This document shows, piece by piece, positions 44,548-58,105 of a DNA stretch of 64,000 nt. The notes below the pieces were generated by a model that saw only the letters and a program-made list of their open reading frames with translations, was not told the DNA's origin and did no database searches. Location: the NCBI GenBank assembly GCA_958430865.1, contig CAUDNR010002190.1:25134-89133 (forward strand), given 5' to 3'. The position numbers were made by a program, and so were the translations under genes. Source of the DNA: Entrophospora sp. SA101 (Eukaryota; Glomeromycota; Glomeromycetes; Entrophosporales; Entrophosporaceae). Numbering within the stretch: the first letter of the stretch is position 1; each line of letters begins with the position of its first letter.

Positions 44548-45779
44548 TTAGAGAAAAGAGTTACAATCAAGATTATTTAATGTACTATTAATTGTATAAC
44601 TTCTTAAGCTTTTAGATTTAGCAATCTCTTCATCTAATATTCTACTTTTATGATATGCATCTGGATGTGATTTGTGTACTTGTTGCGAATCATCACCATC
44701 ACCACCACTACTAGTACTACTACTAATACTATCATTGATATCATTATCATCATTATTTCCTTATCTTATTAATAGAAAATCTAACCAGCTCTAGAATAGT
44801 TGGTCTTTTTGATGGATCCACATCCCAACACCTCTGCATAATTTGTGCATAATCATCAGGAATTCCCAGTAATATTGGTGGCTGTAAACCTGCACATATA
44901 TTAAGCATTAAATGATGATTGTGAGCTCTATCATCAAATGGTGGATGACCTGCAAATATTTTCCACATTAACATCCCAACACTATAGATATCAGTTTCTT
45001 TGGTGTTATTTTTGCCTCTAAATAATTCGGGTGCAACATATGATACAATTCCATAGACTTTATCTGATGATTTTTCATCAACTGGTCCACATAACCCCAA
45101 ATCTGTAATATAACAATAACCTCCTTGCAATAATAAATTACTACTATGTAAATCACAATGGATTAAATCTTTTTTATGTATATCATTTAATGCAAAACAT
45201 AAATAATAAAATATTGTATTTCTGGCTTTTAATGTTAAATTTAAATAATTTTTTTGCAAGTATTCCCTTAAATTTCCTACTGGAAAATGAGTTAAATTAT
45301 TGCATAATTTCCATTACCTGGAAATTTAGTCATACAATAGCAATCAACTATCATTGATGATCTAATTTTACAATAATTCCACTGCCTGAAATAAATAATA
45401 AAATCAATTAATATTATATAATATAGTATTGTTTTAAATGAAAACTACCAACAAACCTCATCAAAAAAGGCTTTTCCTGTATCACTTGGATTGTTTAAAC
45501 TTTTTAATACTACATATTGGGCACCATTATAACTAAACCCCTTTGTATTTTCGTCGTAATCATCAATACTTCCTCTTGTCCATGTAGCAGTATAAATCGA
45601 ACTAAATACACCTTCTGTTAACTTTGTCACTTTTTAAATTGCTCAAAAGGTATCCATTCTAAAATATAAGTTGGTAGAGATGATTTCATTTGAGATTGTT
45701 GGATAAAATCATCAATTATGTTATTTCCAGATGTCCAAGTGGTGAAAAGACTCTGTAATTGTAAACTAATACAACCTTC
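44548..45779 (-). pseudogene. TKL-like protein kinase pseudogene, left arm (truncated at gap)
   Basis: Mirror of 47527-48758. It holds the glycine-rich loop region (LTEGVFSSIYTATW), the VVLKSL lysine, catalytic HCDLHSSNLL, DLG in place of DFG, VAPEL, the DIYSVGMLMWKIFAG helix and RCWDVDPSKRPT. Frame breaks lie in the AAAAAG run before GTGACAAAG, before THFPVGNLREYL, and after NKIRK, where an acidic/Ser-rich tail continues in another frame. The upstream part is cut by the N gap at 45780. Confidence 0.88.
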
Positions 45780-45789
45780 NNNNNNNNNN
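45780..45789. other. Assembly gap (10 N)
   Basis: Ten Ns exactly where the left kinase arm ends (mirror position 47527). Confidence 1.
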
Positions 45790-45881
45790 CCGTTATGGCA
45801 AACATTTTTAATTAATAAAAAAAGGGGCCAATATTTAAATCCGTTGTAACAAGAAATCCGCTGTGGCGAGGTTTGACTGTA
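45790..45881. mobile_element. Truncated pogo-like element end
   Basis: Ends GCGAGGTTTGACTG followed by TA, the inverted form of the CAGTCAAACCTCG end at 47113. The other end is missing, probably lost at the gap. Confidence 0.55.
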
Positions 45882-46910
45882 TTATTTAATTATTTCAATA
45901 AAAATTTTTTCTTTTTAAAAATAAAATTTCATTAAAAACTTTGAAGCTTTAAATTTTATCATCTGAATCAAATTATTGTAAAAGATCAGTTTAAAAAAAG
46001 GGTTTTTATTAATTAAAATATTCTAGTTGTAAGAATAAATTGACAAAATTTTATCCATCCATTTCATCAGAAAACATTCTATGCACCTTCTACACAATTG
46101 TAGTGAGGGTTAACACATAACATAAGTGCATTATAGATTAACTATTTTTTTATAATGACTTGAAATTTAATCAAAACAATGTCAATCACACCATAATAAA
46201 TGAAAAAGCAGCCCAACAGTTATCCTGACTAATATTTAGGTTGATGACATCACCTATTTTCTATTGCAGATTCTTTTGTTGATTAATTTATTATTGAATA
46301 CATGATATGAACTCCCTGTTGTAATCTAACAATAGAAGATAAGTTTGTTTTATTTTTAAATAAATTTTTCTTATCAGTTAATTCCATATTTAATATGCTT
46401 ATTATCAAATTCACTAACTTCCATGATATTGTCATAACATATATCTTGCAAAATTATCATCATCTTGACTTTGAGAAATACAATTTCCATACAAATGATT
46501 TGTAAACTTGCAAACTGATACTGGTGGCAATTGGGCCAATCTCCTACAAAAATTACATGAAGTCCATTGAATCTGGGTCTCTAAACAATATAATACATAT
46601 AATAATTATAATGTAAATATAACATTATTTATTACCCAAACATTAAAAATAAAATAAAATTCTAGAACTTTTTGTTCAATGCACACATGTTGCCATCAAT
46701 GATAGATAAGACACATCCAGGGCTATATATTCCTTGGTAGGTAATATTCATACATATAAGTTATTATTGCCACAAAAACATACAAATTTTTGCAGTTGTT
46801 TCACGGATTACAAATTAAAATCAAGTGTATTTTTACATAATGTCATATAATTATTTATTATCATTAACATCACAAGAAAGAAGGAAATTCGTATATAGAG
46901 TTATTCTGAA
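45882..46910. other. AT-rich DNA upstream of the kinase, no gene seen
   Basis: A single-copy stretch within this window. No ORF with protein-like composition and no tRNA or repeat was recognised. Confidence 0.6.
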
Positions 46911-48758
46911 ATGCGCAATAATGCTAATACTAATAATAGTGATGAAGAAAGTAGAAAGATTTTTTTTTTCATTAATCAAAAAAAAAACAAGGAGCTTTCT
47001 GAGAATGAAAAAGAATTTTGTAAGGAAAGTATATTCATGAGTTTGAATTAAATAATGCAATATATAAATGGGGAAAACCAAAAGAATGTGACAAGTGTAA
47101 ATTGACAAGATACAGTCAAACCTCGATAAGCCGAACTTTTGGGAATCACAAAAATAGGATTGGCTTATCAAAATTCGATTTACGATACACACAGGGCTGG
47201 CAGCGTAAAGGGTTAAAAGCCTAATTTAGTAATAATCATCTTGACTAAACTTGACTAAACTTGATTGTTGTGTGATCGACCATTTTAAACCGAATTTTAT
47301 CATAAGACGAATTTTTATGATCATATAGAAAGTTATATTTTTATTATTTGTACAAACCATTAAGTTTGGTTTATCAAGTAAAGTAGAAATTATAATAAAA
47401 TTCGGCTTAACGAAATAATTTTTATTAAATATGATTTAGTTAGCCAATTTTGCATTGTTATAAAGCGAAAATCGGTTTATGGTAGTTCGGTTTATCGAGA
47501 TTTGACTGTACTCTGTTAGGTTCTGTGAAGGTTGTATTAGTTTACAATTACAGAGTCTTTTCACCACTTGGACATCTGGAAATAACATAATTGATGATTT
47601 TATCCAACAATCTCAAATGAAATCATCTCTACCAACTTATATTTTAGAATGGATACCTTTTGAGCAATTTAAAAAGTGACAAAGTTAACAGAAGGTGTAT
47701 TTAGTTCGATTTATACTGCTACATGGACAAGAGGAAGTATTGATGATTACGACGAAAATACAAAGGGGTTTAGTTATAATGGTGCCCAATATGTAGTATT
47801 AAAAAGTTTAAACAATCCAAGTGATACAGGAAAAGCCTTTTTTGATGAGGTTTGTTGGTAGTTTTCATTTAAAACAATACTATATTATATAATATTAATT
47901 GATTTTATTATTTATTTCAGGCAGTGGAATTATTGTAAAATTAGATCATCAATGATAGTTGATTGCTATTGTATGACTAAATTTCCAGGTAATGGAAATT
48001 ATGCAATAATTTAACTCATTTTCCAGTAGGAAATTTAAGGGAATACTTGCAAAAAAATTATTTAAATTTAACATTAAAAGCCAGAAATACAATATTTTAT
48101 TATTTATGTTTTGCATTAAATGATATACATAAAAAAGATTTAATCCATTGTGATTTACATAGTAGTAATTTATTATTGCAAGGAGGTTATTGTTATATTA
48201 CAGATTTGGGGTTATGTGGACCAGTTGATGAAAAATCATCAGATAAAGTCTATGGAATTGTATCATATGTTGCACCCGAATTATTTAGAGGCAAAAATAA
48301 CACCAAAGAAACTGATATCTATAGTGTTGGGATGTTAATGTGGAAAATATTTGCAGGTCATCCACCATTTGATGATAGAGCTCACAATCATCATTTAATG
48401 CTTAATATATGTGCAGGTTTACAGCCACCAATATTACTGGGAATTCCTGATGATTATGCACAAATTATGCAGAGGTGTTGGGATGTGGATCCATCAAAAA
48501 GACCAACTATTCTAGAGCTGGTTAGATTTTCTATTAATAAGATAAGGAAATAATGATGATAATGATATCAATGATAGTATTAGTAGTAGTACTAGTAGTG
48601 GTGGTGATGGTGATGATTCGCAACAAGTACACAAATCACATCCAGATGCATATCATAAAAGTAGAATATTAGATGAAGAGATTGCTAAATCTAAAAGCTT
48701 AAGAAGTTATACAATTAATAGTACATTAAATAATCTTGATTGTAACTCTTTTCTCTAA
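46911..48758 (+). pseudogene. TKL-like protein kinase pseudogene with a MITE in its N-terminal exon (right arm)
   Basis: A Ser/Thr or dual-specificity kinase of the large family expanded in Rhizophagus. The N-terminal part translates to ELSENEKEFCKES and, after a frame change, KPKECDKCKLTRYS; the 400-bp MITE (47111-47510) then interrupts. Past it the reading resumes with VRFCEGC, completing a CX2C...CX2C pair, then TTWTSGNNIIDDF and LEWIPFEQF. The kinase domain follows: LTEGVFSSIYTATW, VVLKSL, one intron (donor after GATGAG at about 47847), HCDLHSSNLL, DLG, VAPEL and RCWDVDPSKRPT. An acidic Ser-rich tail ends at 48758. At least four frame changes plus the insertion make it non-functional as written. 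The start is uncertain. Confidence 0.85.
47111..47510. mobile_element. About 396-bp pogo/Tc1-like MITE in the kinase exon
   Basis: Left end TA-CAGTCAAACCTCGATAAGC and right end, read inverted, TA-CAGTCAAATCTCGATAAAC: near-perfect inverted repeats of at least 24 bp inside a TA duplication. The interior is AT-rich without a transposase. Removing it with one TA rejoins TRYS to VRFCEGC in frame, so it inserted into coding sequence. Confidence 0.85.
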
Positions 48759-49552
48759 AATGTTAACAAATGTGAATAAAATCAATTAATTTGAAATATT
48801 ACAATATTTTTTAATTATAATTATTTAAGAAGCATTCTAGTAATAATAGTTAACAAAAGAATCGATGAATGACCAATTTAATCTCCACTATAAATTTATT
48901 CATTATAATTATTTATCTTTTTATTTCATTTCTTAAATAATAAACTTTTTACATTTTTATTCTTGTTAAATGGTGATATTTTGCTTTGATTAATACGATT
49001 ATTTAACAAGCATGGCTGATTATGGCTTACTTTTGGGCTACTCTTGTTTGTTAATTGCAAATAATTTGGTGCTTGTCAATTAATTGGTTTCCAAATTTAC
49101 TTTAAATATCTTGTTTAACAGCCTTATGTTTACGATTACAATAATATTACCAGTGTTTTCAATTAACTATTGGACGACGCTTCATTAACACTTACTAGTT
49201 AATCAACATTAGTCCTAACCTTGCTTGCAAATAAAACGTGGCTCTTTGCCAAAGCTCCACAATTGTTATCCTTTACCAAGGAACTACGCCTGTTCCCTTT
49301 TATCAAAGTGCTTTAAACAAAGAAAATAAAGACAACGTTTTTATTTTTAATAAATAACTTTATTTAACAAAAATAATGATTTTATCAGAGTTTTATTTTT
49401 CTCTGCTTGGACCCAAAGTTATTCCCTATTCAAAGTTAGTCAATAAAGGTTTATTATTGCAAGGTAACTTGATCATAATAATTATGTTGGTCTACACTAA
49501 AATTAGTGATCCTGGAACCTAAAATACTTGATATAAGAAATGTTCGAGTTTA
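48759..49552. other. 3' flank of the kinase pseudogene (right arm)
   Basis: Mirror of 43754-44547; no gene, same hairpins. Confidence 0.7.
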
Positions 49553-49690
49553 GTAATAAATGAGTATGTAATTGTGTTAAAAGAAAAATTTAGTACGACT
49601 GAGAGATTGGACAAGAAAAATATAAAAATATAAAATTGAAGAGACTCGGAATATATTATATACATTTTTTTGTAAGCTTTTTATATTTTA

Positions 49691-49859
49691 TTATCAGGCA
49701 GGTCCTATGTAATCACTGGCAGAAATAAATAAACTTATTTTTGCAACTTTATATTATAATCATGTGATACAGTCACTTTTATTGTTTAATAATAAGAATA
49801 TATTTGGATTAAAGAAAAAAAATTTATTTCTGCCAGTAATACGTCGGACCTACTGATAA
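49691..49859. mobile_element. 169-bp MITE with 40-bp inverted ends
   Basis: Direct copy of 15565-15733. Confidence 0.75.
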
Positions 49860-50411
49860 CAAGCCTTTGAAGCAATTTTACTTACGTCATTTTTGACTTG
49901 ACGGCTGCAAATTTGGCAACATTTCGTCAAACAACAACATTAGACAGCCTATAATAAAAGTAAGAGAATTATGATTTTATCGATTATCGAAATTTCATTA
50001 TGATTATGAAATTATAGAGTGTAATTTAATATAACTGGCATTAGTTATTGAATTTAGGCGATTATGAATTTGTCGAATATGAATTTAACGAGCTTTGACT
50101 GTGTTCGGGAAATTCTTCTGTCAGTTGGCCAAAAGTACTTCTATATTTTATTATGGCCTTCCATCTTCTAAATGTAATATTACTATATAGGTAATATGTC
50201 ATCCCTAAAAGTATATTTATCACTACTAGGCCCGAGCTTCATTCGGGTAGCAATCAAAACATCACTAGCAAAACATGAATGACTGATTGTATTGTCAAAT
50301 GCAAAAACTGCCAACTGCGCCTGGAAAGGAAATGCCTTGTTTTGAATCTGTAAAGATAAGAATGAATAAATAAATACCTTCCTTTCGTCAACAAATCACT
50401 GATATTGATGA

Positions 50412-51166
50412 TTAATCCAAGTAGATATCTTTACGAATTTTCTGGTGATTACATCCAAGTTTTCCCAGCCACACATGTACAATTGGTTCACTTATTTTTT
50501 TTTTCTTCAATTTCAATTGAAGGGAATATTTCTTCTTCATGTATTTTTTAAAATCTTTAATACACTTTTTGACCAAAGGTATTCCACGAGTAATCCATGA
50601 AGGTTTTCACCATACATTAAACTTTTGATTTTTGGTGTTTCCATCTTCTTGAAATTGGAAGTATATCGCCCATCCTTTAGAAATTAATTAGACCATGTCC
50701 GAATCAAACAAGCACATCAAGGTTTTGCACCAATATGCTCTGCAATTATTTTGCTTGCATTATGTGCACCATAATCTTTAATGCGTAATCTAAAAGATTG
50801 GCGCATTGTTTGGAAGCGTATTTTATCACCAGAATCATTATTTTTATCTTTCTCTAGAACTGATAATGTTGACAAAACGTCCTCAAACTTTTTAATTAAA
50901 TCGATTTCACCACTTTCTATACATATGGTCATCATTATCATTGCTATCAACCACAATATCATCTAGAGAATCTTTTTTTTGGAAAAAATGGTGTCAATTG
51001 CTAATCGTAATTACCAATATAACAGAAGATATTTTTGAATAGGACTTGCTGCCATCGTTTTTCAAAAAATTGAAGGTCAAAATCATTCTCATCATACCAA
51101 ATTTCATCATTTGATTCATTGTCAGATGATGATTTACCAATTATTATTTCGTCCAAGGAAATCATA
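50412..51166 (-). pseudogene. Degenerate DDE-transposase N-terminal fragment (third copy)
   Basis: Same relic and orientation as 16286-17040, identical in the 81-codon segment (50717-50962). Confidence 0.5.
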
Positions 51167-51959
51167 TATATTTACATCAGGACCTAAAAGTTTATTATTA
51201 TCAAAAACATTAAAATTTTGTCTCTTGCATTTTTTTTAAATGACTATTTTGACGTTTAGGAGGCAAAATGTGGTTAGGAACATAAAACATGTTTTTTGAT
51301 ATTTATATTAAATTTTTAAAGTCTTGCATCTATCTCACTATTGTGCCAAGAAAACATGGTCTGATTTTCTCACCGTTGTAATCCTTATAATATAGATATA
51401 TATTATGCAAAAAACTCAATTTTGGTCAGAGAGGTCCCTAACCACATATTCCTGGAGCTTCCGTATGAGACTTATATATTTGATCTAGATAGTTGACCGA
51501 CTACCTAATGGGCCTGTTTCTATTGTCCAATTGCCCATACATAGAACCTAAGCTACACAATGGCATGATTTTCACTGTCGTAACATCACAATTACACTTA
51601 TAAACCTTTTTCTTAAACTGTCAAGGTCTTTCTTTCTTAGATTAATGGTATTGTTATTAAAAATTATCGTGTTACGCCACTCCTTAAGAGAAAATATATA
51701 ATAATCGTTTAAATAAACAAAAAGGATTTATTATAATTAATTAAAGGTAAAAACTGTATAAATTTAGCGGTGAAAAATATTATTAAAGCCTCTAATATTT
51801 TCCCATACAAGTCTTTGTGCGTAGAGTCATCACCATTTATCATCGACATAGTCATATCTTCTACCAAAAGTAATCTCATCTTCACCACCAACCCCTCCTA
51901 TTATATTTCCATTTTCATTAATAACTATTTGCATTACCGCCTGCTGGTATTCCATCTCT

Positions 51960-54900
51960 TCATTGAATATTATTGTTGTTGTCATTAATAGCATGATTTC
52001 TTAATTGTCTAAAATAAATTAACCATGCAAGGAAGAAACAGCAAAATAATATAATAAATATGTCTAATGAAATAAGTAAATCGTCATCATCTTCTTCTTC
52101 TGTAGCAAAAGAAGAAAATGGCGATTCATCAAAATCATCATCATCACCGCCATATCTATGTGCTTTATATTTTTCTATTAATTTTTCGCCTTCTGGTCCA
52201 ATAAGATCCCAATCTTTACGAGTATGTTTTATATCATTATTAGGATTAGAATTGTCGTTGGTAGAAGTCAATGAAGAAGAAGGAGAAGCAATTGGTAAAT
52301 GAGGAGAAGAGAGGAAGATTGTTTCAATTGAATTATTATTACCACCGTTATCTGTTTCATCATCCTTTTTTTCTTTATTATTTGATGTTTTTCCTATTTT
52401 TTGGCCATTGTCAACAATTTCGTTATTGTTATCATTATCATTGTTTTTATTATTGGTATTGTCTTCCTTGTCTATTATTTTATTGTTATTAACATTATTA
52501 TTATTACCACTAAAATATTCCCATAATCTTTTAATATGTAAATTGATTAAAGATAATGTTGTTGGTAAATAACCATCGGGATTTGTTGCTAATGATCGAT
52601 CATACCATTTTTTAGCAAGATGAAAATCCTAAATTTATTATTTTGTTAATTATATTTTTATTTTTGCTTATTGTTTACTTTTAAGAAAGAAGCTCCTAGT
52701 ACCTTAAAAACACCAATTCCATTTTCATACATCCAACCAAGGTTCCACATGGCCATAGCACTAAATTGAACTTCAGCAGCTATTTGATAACAAGTGGCAG
52801 CTTTAACAAAATCAACTTCAGTTCCTAAACCTTTAAAATAATAGTCGCCCATTTTTACTCTTGCATCAATATTTCCTTGATTTGCAGATCTTGTCCAGTA
52901 AATTAAAGCTAATCGTTCTTGAACAGGATCATTGATTTTTGAATTTATTTGTGGCAGATACCACCACATTGACTTGTCTTTTATGTTGATTGAATTAAAA
53001 TTAAAAAATTTTTTTAAAAAAAAAAAACAACAAAAAAAAAATAAGCTAATGACAAAAAACAAACCCCTATCTAGTAGCCAAGCAACATTTGATTGTGCAA
53101 TTTCATATCCTCTTTCAGATGCTAATAAATAATGAATAAATGCACTTTCTTTATCACCAGATAAATATGCTTTATAAGCTTCAGGAAACGTTGAATACAA
53201 CCAGTCACCATTTTCTACAACCTTTTTATACAACTAAAAAAAATAATAGTGAATATAAAAAATTTTTTTTAAACAAAAAAATTTATTCATGATAATTACA
53301 GTCACGGCCGTTGAACAAGATGGATTAGTACCGAAACCATTTGTAGACAATTCAGCTAAATAATAAACGGCAAGTAGATGATTTGATTGATCTGCCGCCT
53401 CTTGGAAGCAATCATATGCTAATTTGAATTCTCCTTTTTGAACTTGAAAAATTAAAAATAAAATAATTAATAAGTATTTATTTGAAAAAGTAATATTGAA
53501 ATTAGTTAAATATACGTTGACAAGTACAAAATATTAAGCCCAAATTAGCCGAAGCATCAGGATAATCTAATTTGGCTGCGAGTTTAAACAAATTCATTGC
53601 ATTTTCATAACTCTAACATAATTAGAAATGAATTAATTAATATAATCGTTATTTTTTCTTTTTTAAAAATCAAACTATACCTTTTGAACTTCAACACCGT
53701 TCATATGCATCAAACCAAGTCCGTTTAGTGCAGTAGGATTAGAAAGTTTAACACCTCTAAGAAACCATTTCAAGGCGGTTCGATTATTTTGTTCAACGCC
53801 TTCACCTCTCAAATACATTTGACCTAATATTCCAGCTGCTTGACCAGCTGCTTGGACAACTTCTAGATTAGTTGTAGGAGGAGATGATGTTGGTGAAGAT
53901 AATGAATATGATAAGATTGGATCATTTAACATTGAAGCACCTGACGACGACGATGATGATGACTTCCAATATTGATTTGCAGCAAGTTTTAAATATTTTA
54001 ATGCCAATTCAAAATTTTGAGAAATACTTCTAGTTCCTTGATAAAATAATTGGCCTAAACCTATCTGTTGTATAAATATATATATATTGATCATTTACAC
54101 TAATATATTTTTTTATAAATAGATTGATTGAAATTACCTGAGCATTGATATCACCTTTATTGGCCATGTATTGATAATATTCTAAAATATCATCCCAAAC
54201 AGGTTGATTAATTAATTTAGAAGGTGAACTAGCACTTGCGCCATATCCATAAATACCACCATTCTCGTCATATAATCTAATTTTTTTTGGAGGAAGTTGA
54301 CGACCACCAATTGGTCCTGATTTATAATATTCAATAGCTATAAAAATGGGTAGATAATGTCGATTATTGTGATTTTAATTTGTATAAATTATCTTCCTTT
54401 ACTATATAATTAATTGAAAGTTTACCTTTGTCAGCAACACGTTTATAATAAAACAAAGAATCTTCACAACTTTTTGGTACGCCAATTCCCATTAAATAAC
54501 GATATGCCAAAGTCATTTCAGCAGCAGTATCGTGACCAGATGCGGCAAATTTATGGTACAATAATGCCTGATCGATTAATTATAAAGGAGATATTGTGAT
54601 TATAAATGTAAGCTATATATGTATCTGTTGATATCCTAAAAATCTTTTCAAACCAATAAATTTCGACACAAATATACACAATACCTTTACTTGATCTCTT
54701 TCAACCACATCATCAATTCCAGTTGCATACATAAAACCAATCATTTGTTGGGCAGTTGAATTACCAGATCTATTTGCTAATTCTTGATAATAATTAAAAG
54801 CTGCTGTAAGATTACGAGGATATGTATATTTTCCATACTAATAAAAAAATAAAGTTGTTAAATATTTTATCATGAATTACTCAAGTAAAAAAAAGTAAAG

Positions 54901-55571
54901 AAACACTTGCAAAGTTCATGTCTGCCAAAGTATACAAAGCATCATCATGGCCAAACTCAAAAGCAGCTTTTTCTAATAATAGTTCTATGACTTTTAATAA
55001 TTCTTTTATTATATTATTGGTTGCTAGTTGCTTTCCCATATTTTGAAATTCTAAAGATGGTGATGATTGTGGTAGATTTATTTTAAATATAAAATAAATG
55101 GTTTTAGAAAAATACTTGTAGAAAATATTGAAAATATTAAGATCTGAATTGTCATCGCTAATGTTAGTAGTAGTATATGTTTTTTCTCTTGATGATAATA
55201 ATCCCTTTATTGAATATAGTAGTGTCGATGCTGTTTGATATAATTCATCAGCTATCCAAATGTAAAAATGGAATAGATGGTGAGGGCTTAGAATTAATCA
55301 TTTAATGTATCAATGAGTCAACCAATTCATTATTTATTTATTTTAACATACCATTGATTTGATGATCATTATTGTAAGAATTATATTTAACATTATTTGA
55401 TATTGATGATTGAATCGAAGGTGTATTTGTGCTTTGAGACGCTTCACTAGTAGGGGTTGCCGCTTCAACTTGAACAAATATATAATAATTAATCACATAA
55501 AATGTAATGTAGAAAATAAGTAAAAATTTTTTGCACATTTCTCTCTTATTATTATTATTACTGTTGCTCAT
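51960..55571 (-). CDS. HRD3: HRD3/SEL1L-like protein (copy E)
   Basis: Same gene as 17834-21445 at offset 34126. Exons: 55352-55571, 54905-55251, 54685-54837, 54426-54567, 54138-54337, 53681-54064, 53516-53612, 53300-53442, 53065-53233, 52703-52977 and 51960-52628; 932 residues. The Sel1 repeats, N-terminal signal and C-terminal membrane segment are unchanged. The +1-frame tail is at 51830-51961. Unlike B and C, this copy sits next to the kinase locus, the arrangement that copy D shares, so it may represent the ancestral neighbourhood. Confidence 0.88.
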
Positions 55572-55691
55572 AAAGATTAATAATATATATTACATAATTC
55601 TTCAACTTGTAGAAGAATGATTATTCAAGCAAAATTTTCCACGTTGTCACATGTATAGCTACATTGTAAAACTTTACACAGTATCTAACAC

Positions 55692-55979
55692 GTGATTTAC
55701 CGAAATAACATAGTAAAAAATGTAGCTTTTTGGAATCAAGATCCATTGATTAAAACTTATATAAAAGTAAAAGGTATCATCATCAAATCTCATTTTTTAA
55801 ATAATGGGAATAATGTTCCATGTCGCAATCCAAAAAAGGAAAAAAAAATGGTCGTAAAGACGGTTGCAACCAGTGGTTGCAATCATTTTTATATGACGCA
55901 ACCATCATCAAAAGTTGCAGCCGGTATCCTTAAATGGGAACCATCTATTCTGTCAAAATTTAATGCTCATAGCTTTTAA
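55692..55979 (+). CDS. Small hypothetical protein divergent to HRD3 (copy E)
   Basis: Same 95-codon ORF as 21566-21853; unknown family. Confidence 0.28.
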   Translation: MIYRNNIVKNVAFWNQDPLIKTYIKVKGIIIKSHFLNNGNNVPCRNPKKEKKMVVKTVATSGCNHFYMTQPSSKVAAGILKWEPSILSKFNAHSF

Positions 55980-56323
55980 AGTGGATCTACCAGGATGACA
56001 AAAATAAATTTTCTAGCATTGAGCACATGACTTCAATTATAATTGCCCAGCCAGGCTCTGCTTTAAATTGGGGAAAAATTTTTTTAAGGGTAGAATTCAT
56101 CGACGTCATACTTTATTATAGAATATATGGGCTACTTTTTACACAAACTTGAGTTCGTTTATTGAACAATATTTACAAAATAGTTTATTATTTCCTGCAT
56201 AATAATCTTCTTTATAACAGACTAAAATTCCGAAAATTTTAAAAAATTTCAAATGATTCTATGTTTTAACAATATTTGTGCTTCTAATAAAAAATCTTTT
56301 TTTTAAGTTCTGAAACATATGCA

Positions 56324-56442
56324 TACAGTTAAACCTCGCTTCAACGAATCTATTTAAAATCACGTTTCAACGAGTTTTATATGATTTTAAAAATTCGCGA
56401 TGCGAGTTTAATTATAATTCGTCGAAACGATGCTTAACTGTA
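56324..56442. mobile_element. 119-bp pogo/Tc1-like MITE (copy E)
   Basis: Direct copy of 22198-22316. Confidence 0.72.
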
Positions 56443-58069
56443 TAAAATATTTGTGGAGAAAAACGCAATGCAAAACGTTTAAAAAATATTTATTGTTATC
56501 AAGTTGAGCTATAGTTTCTATTCGCAATGCAAATTCTTATTCGAATTATTCGTTTATTCGTTTTATTCAAATACAATAAATAATTCAAATAAACTTGTTC
56601 AAATAGAAACTATAAGTTGATTCAGGCCCGAGTTAAACTTGAATTTTTCAAGTTCGGGTTGAAATCAAGAGAATATGCTCTTAAATTATTTTTTAGGTAA
56701 TGGGTTGCAAAAATAAAAACATTATGAAATAGTATATAGCATCAAATCGAGCTGGCTCGGCTCGTCCAGAGCTTTGATTAAACACATAAAATGTCATCTT
56801 GGAACAAAAACTTTCAATTGTGAATATCCGGGATGTACAAAGTAGTAACACACAAGACATCATTTTGGAATGCTTAAAAGATTTTTACTAAATTTGAACT
56901 CAATATAGGATTCATTAAAATTTGGTTGCATAATAATGATAATGAATTGTTAAGTAATTTTTGTGTATGGATATTTAATTAATCAAATGCTTGTTATATT
57001 ATTGATAAATTAATACTGTTGACAATGTTAGAGAAACCAATGTTCCTGCATTAGAAGAACTTATTTAACCTATCTAATGCTATGCCAGTTGATAAATTTT
57101 TAAATAATCCAGAAGAAGGGATGGTTAATGGGGTTCTGATAATGATAAAATTACTGAGGGTCTTGTGAAAGCATTTAAAAAACAATTGGAAGTGCCTACT
57201 GAAGGATCAATTCTGATACCTGTAAAACAATTCGGTCTTATGCGGATCGGTTAGCTTTTTTAAAAAGTCATCGAAAGAGAGATTTAGAATAATAATATTA
57301 TTATTAATATGATATTAATATCTACTATGTAAAAAATTTCTCATAAAAATTTACAATAGTTGACATTCAAAATAAATTTGTTGCTCGAACGCAATTCGTC
57401 ACGAAATCCCCAAAAGTTGTCGAGTGGACAAGCCTCACGTGAAAGTACAAATTGGAAATTGTCGAATTTTTAAAAGGCGTTTCCCTTCGTTAACTTGGGC
57501 TATAAAAAACATTTTGAGCTTTGTTTCGCCTAAATAATACTTTTGATGATTCTTTTGCTTTTCGTTTGCACATTTTATTAAACTAAATTTATGGATTATT
57601 GTTTTTAATAATATTTATATTGTATTCGTTCAATCCTCTGAAATTGATGTAATTGTTTTTGTGAGCGGGAAATCATATCGTCAATTGTTATCATTATTAA
57701 TTCCGTCACATCTGACAAAGTTGACGAAATGGTAAATGTGACGAAAAGGTGAAAATTATGACAATATAATTAATTAGAAATAATAAATTTAGTATGTGCT
57801 CTTAAATTTATATCGTGACTTGTTCATTAAGATTCCTTATTGAAATGCCAGATTTGTAAATGCTGGCTCAAATATAGGGTTTCTATTAGAATAAGGTTTA
57901 TTTAAATTATTCGTTTTATTCGTTAAGAATCTTATTCGAATAAAATGAATAAACTAATACTAATACTAATAATTCGAATAAAACCGATAATTCGAATAAA
58001 ATTAATAAAATTTGATAATTCGAATAAAATCAATTAAAAATTCGAATAAAATTAAGGATTAATATTAAT

Positions 58070-58105
<36 letters not shown>

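Larger units (their letters stand above)
49553..51726. other. HRD3-kinase spacer (direct copy of 15427-17600)
   Basis: Offset 34126 from the B/C spacer. It holds a 169-bp MITE (49691-49859) and the transposase relic (50412-51166, -). No other gene. Confidence 0.9.

Noticed and set aside
46851..47192. 113-codon minus-strand ORF
   Set aside because: Antisense of the kinase N-terminal exon and the MITE end; hydrophobic composition comes from AT richness.
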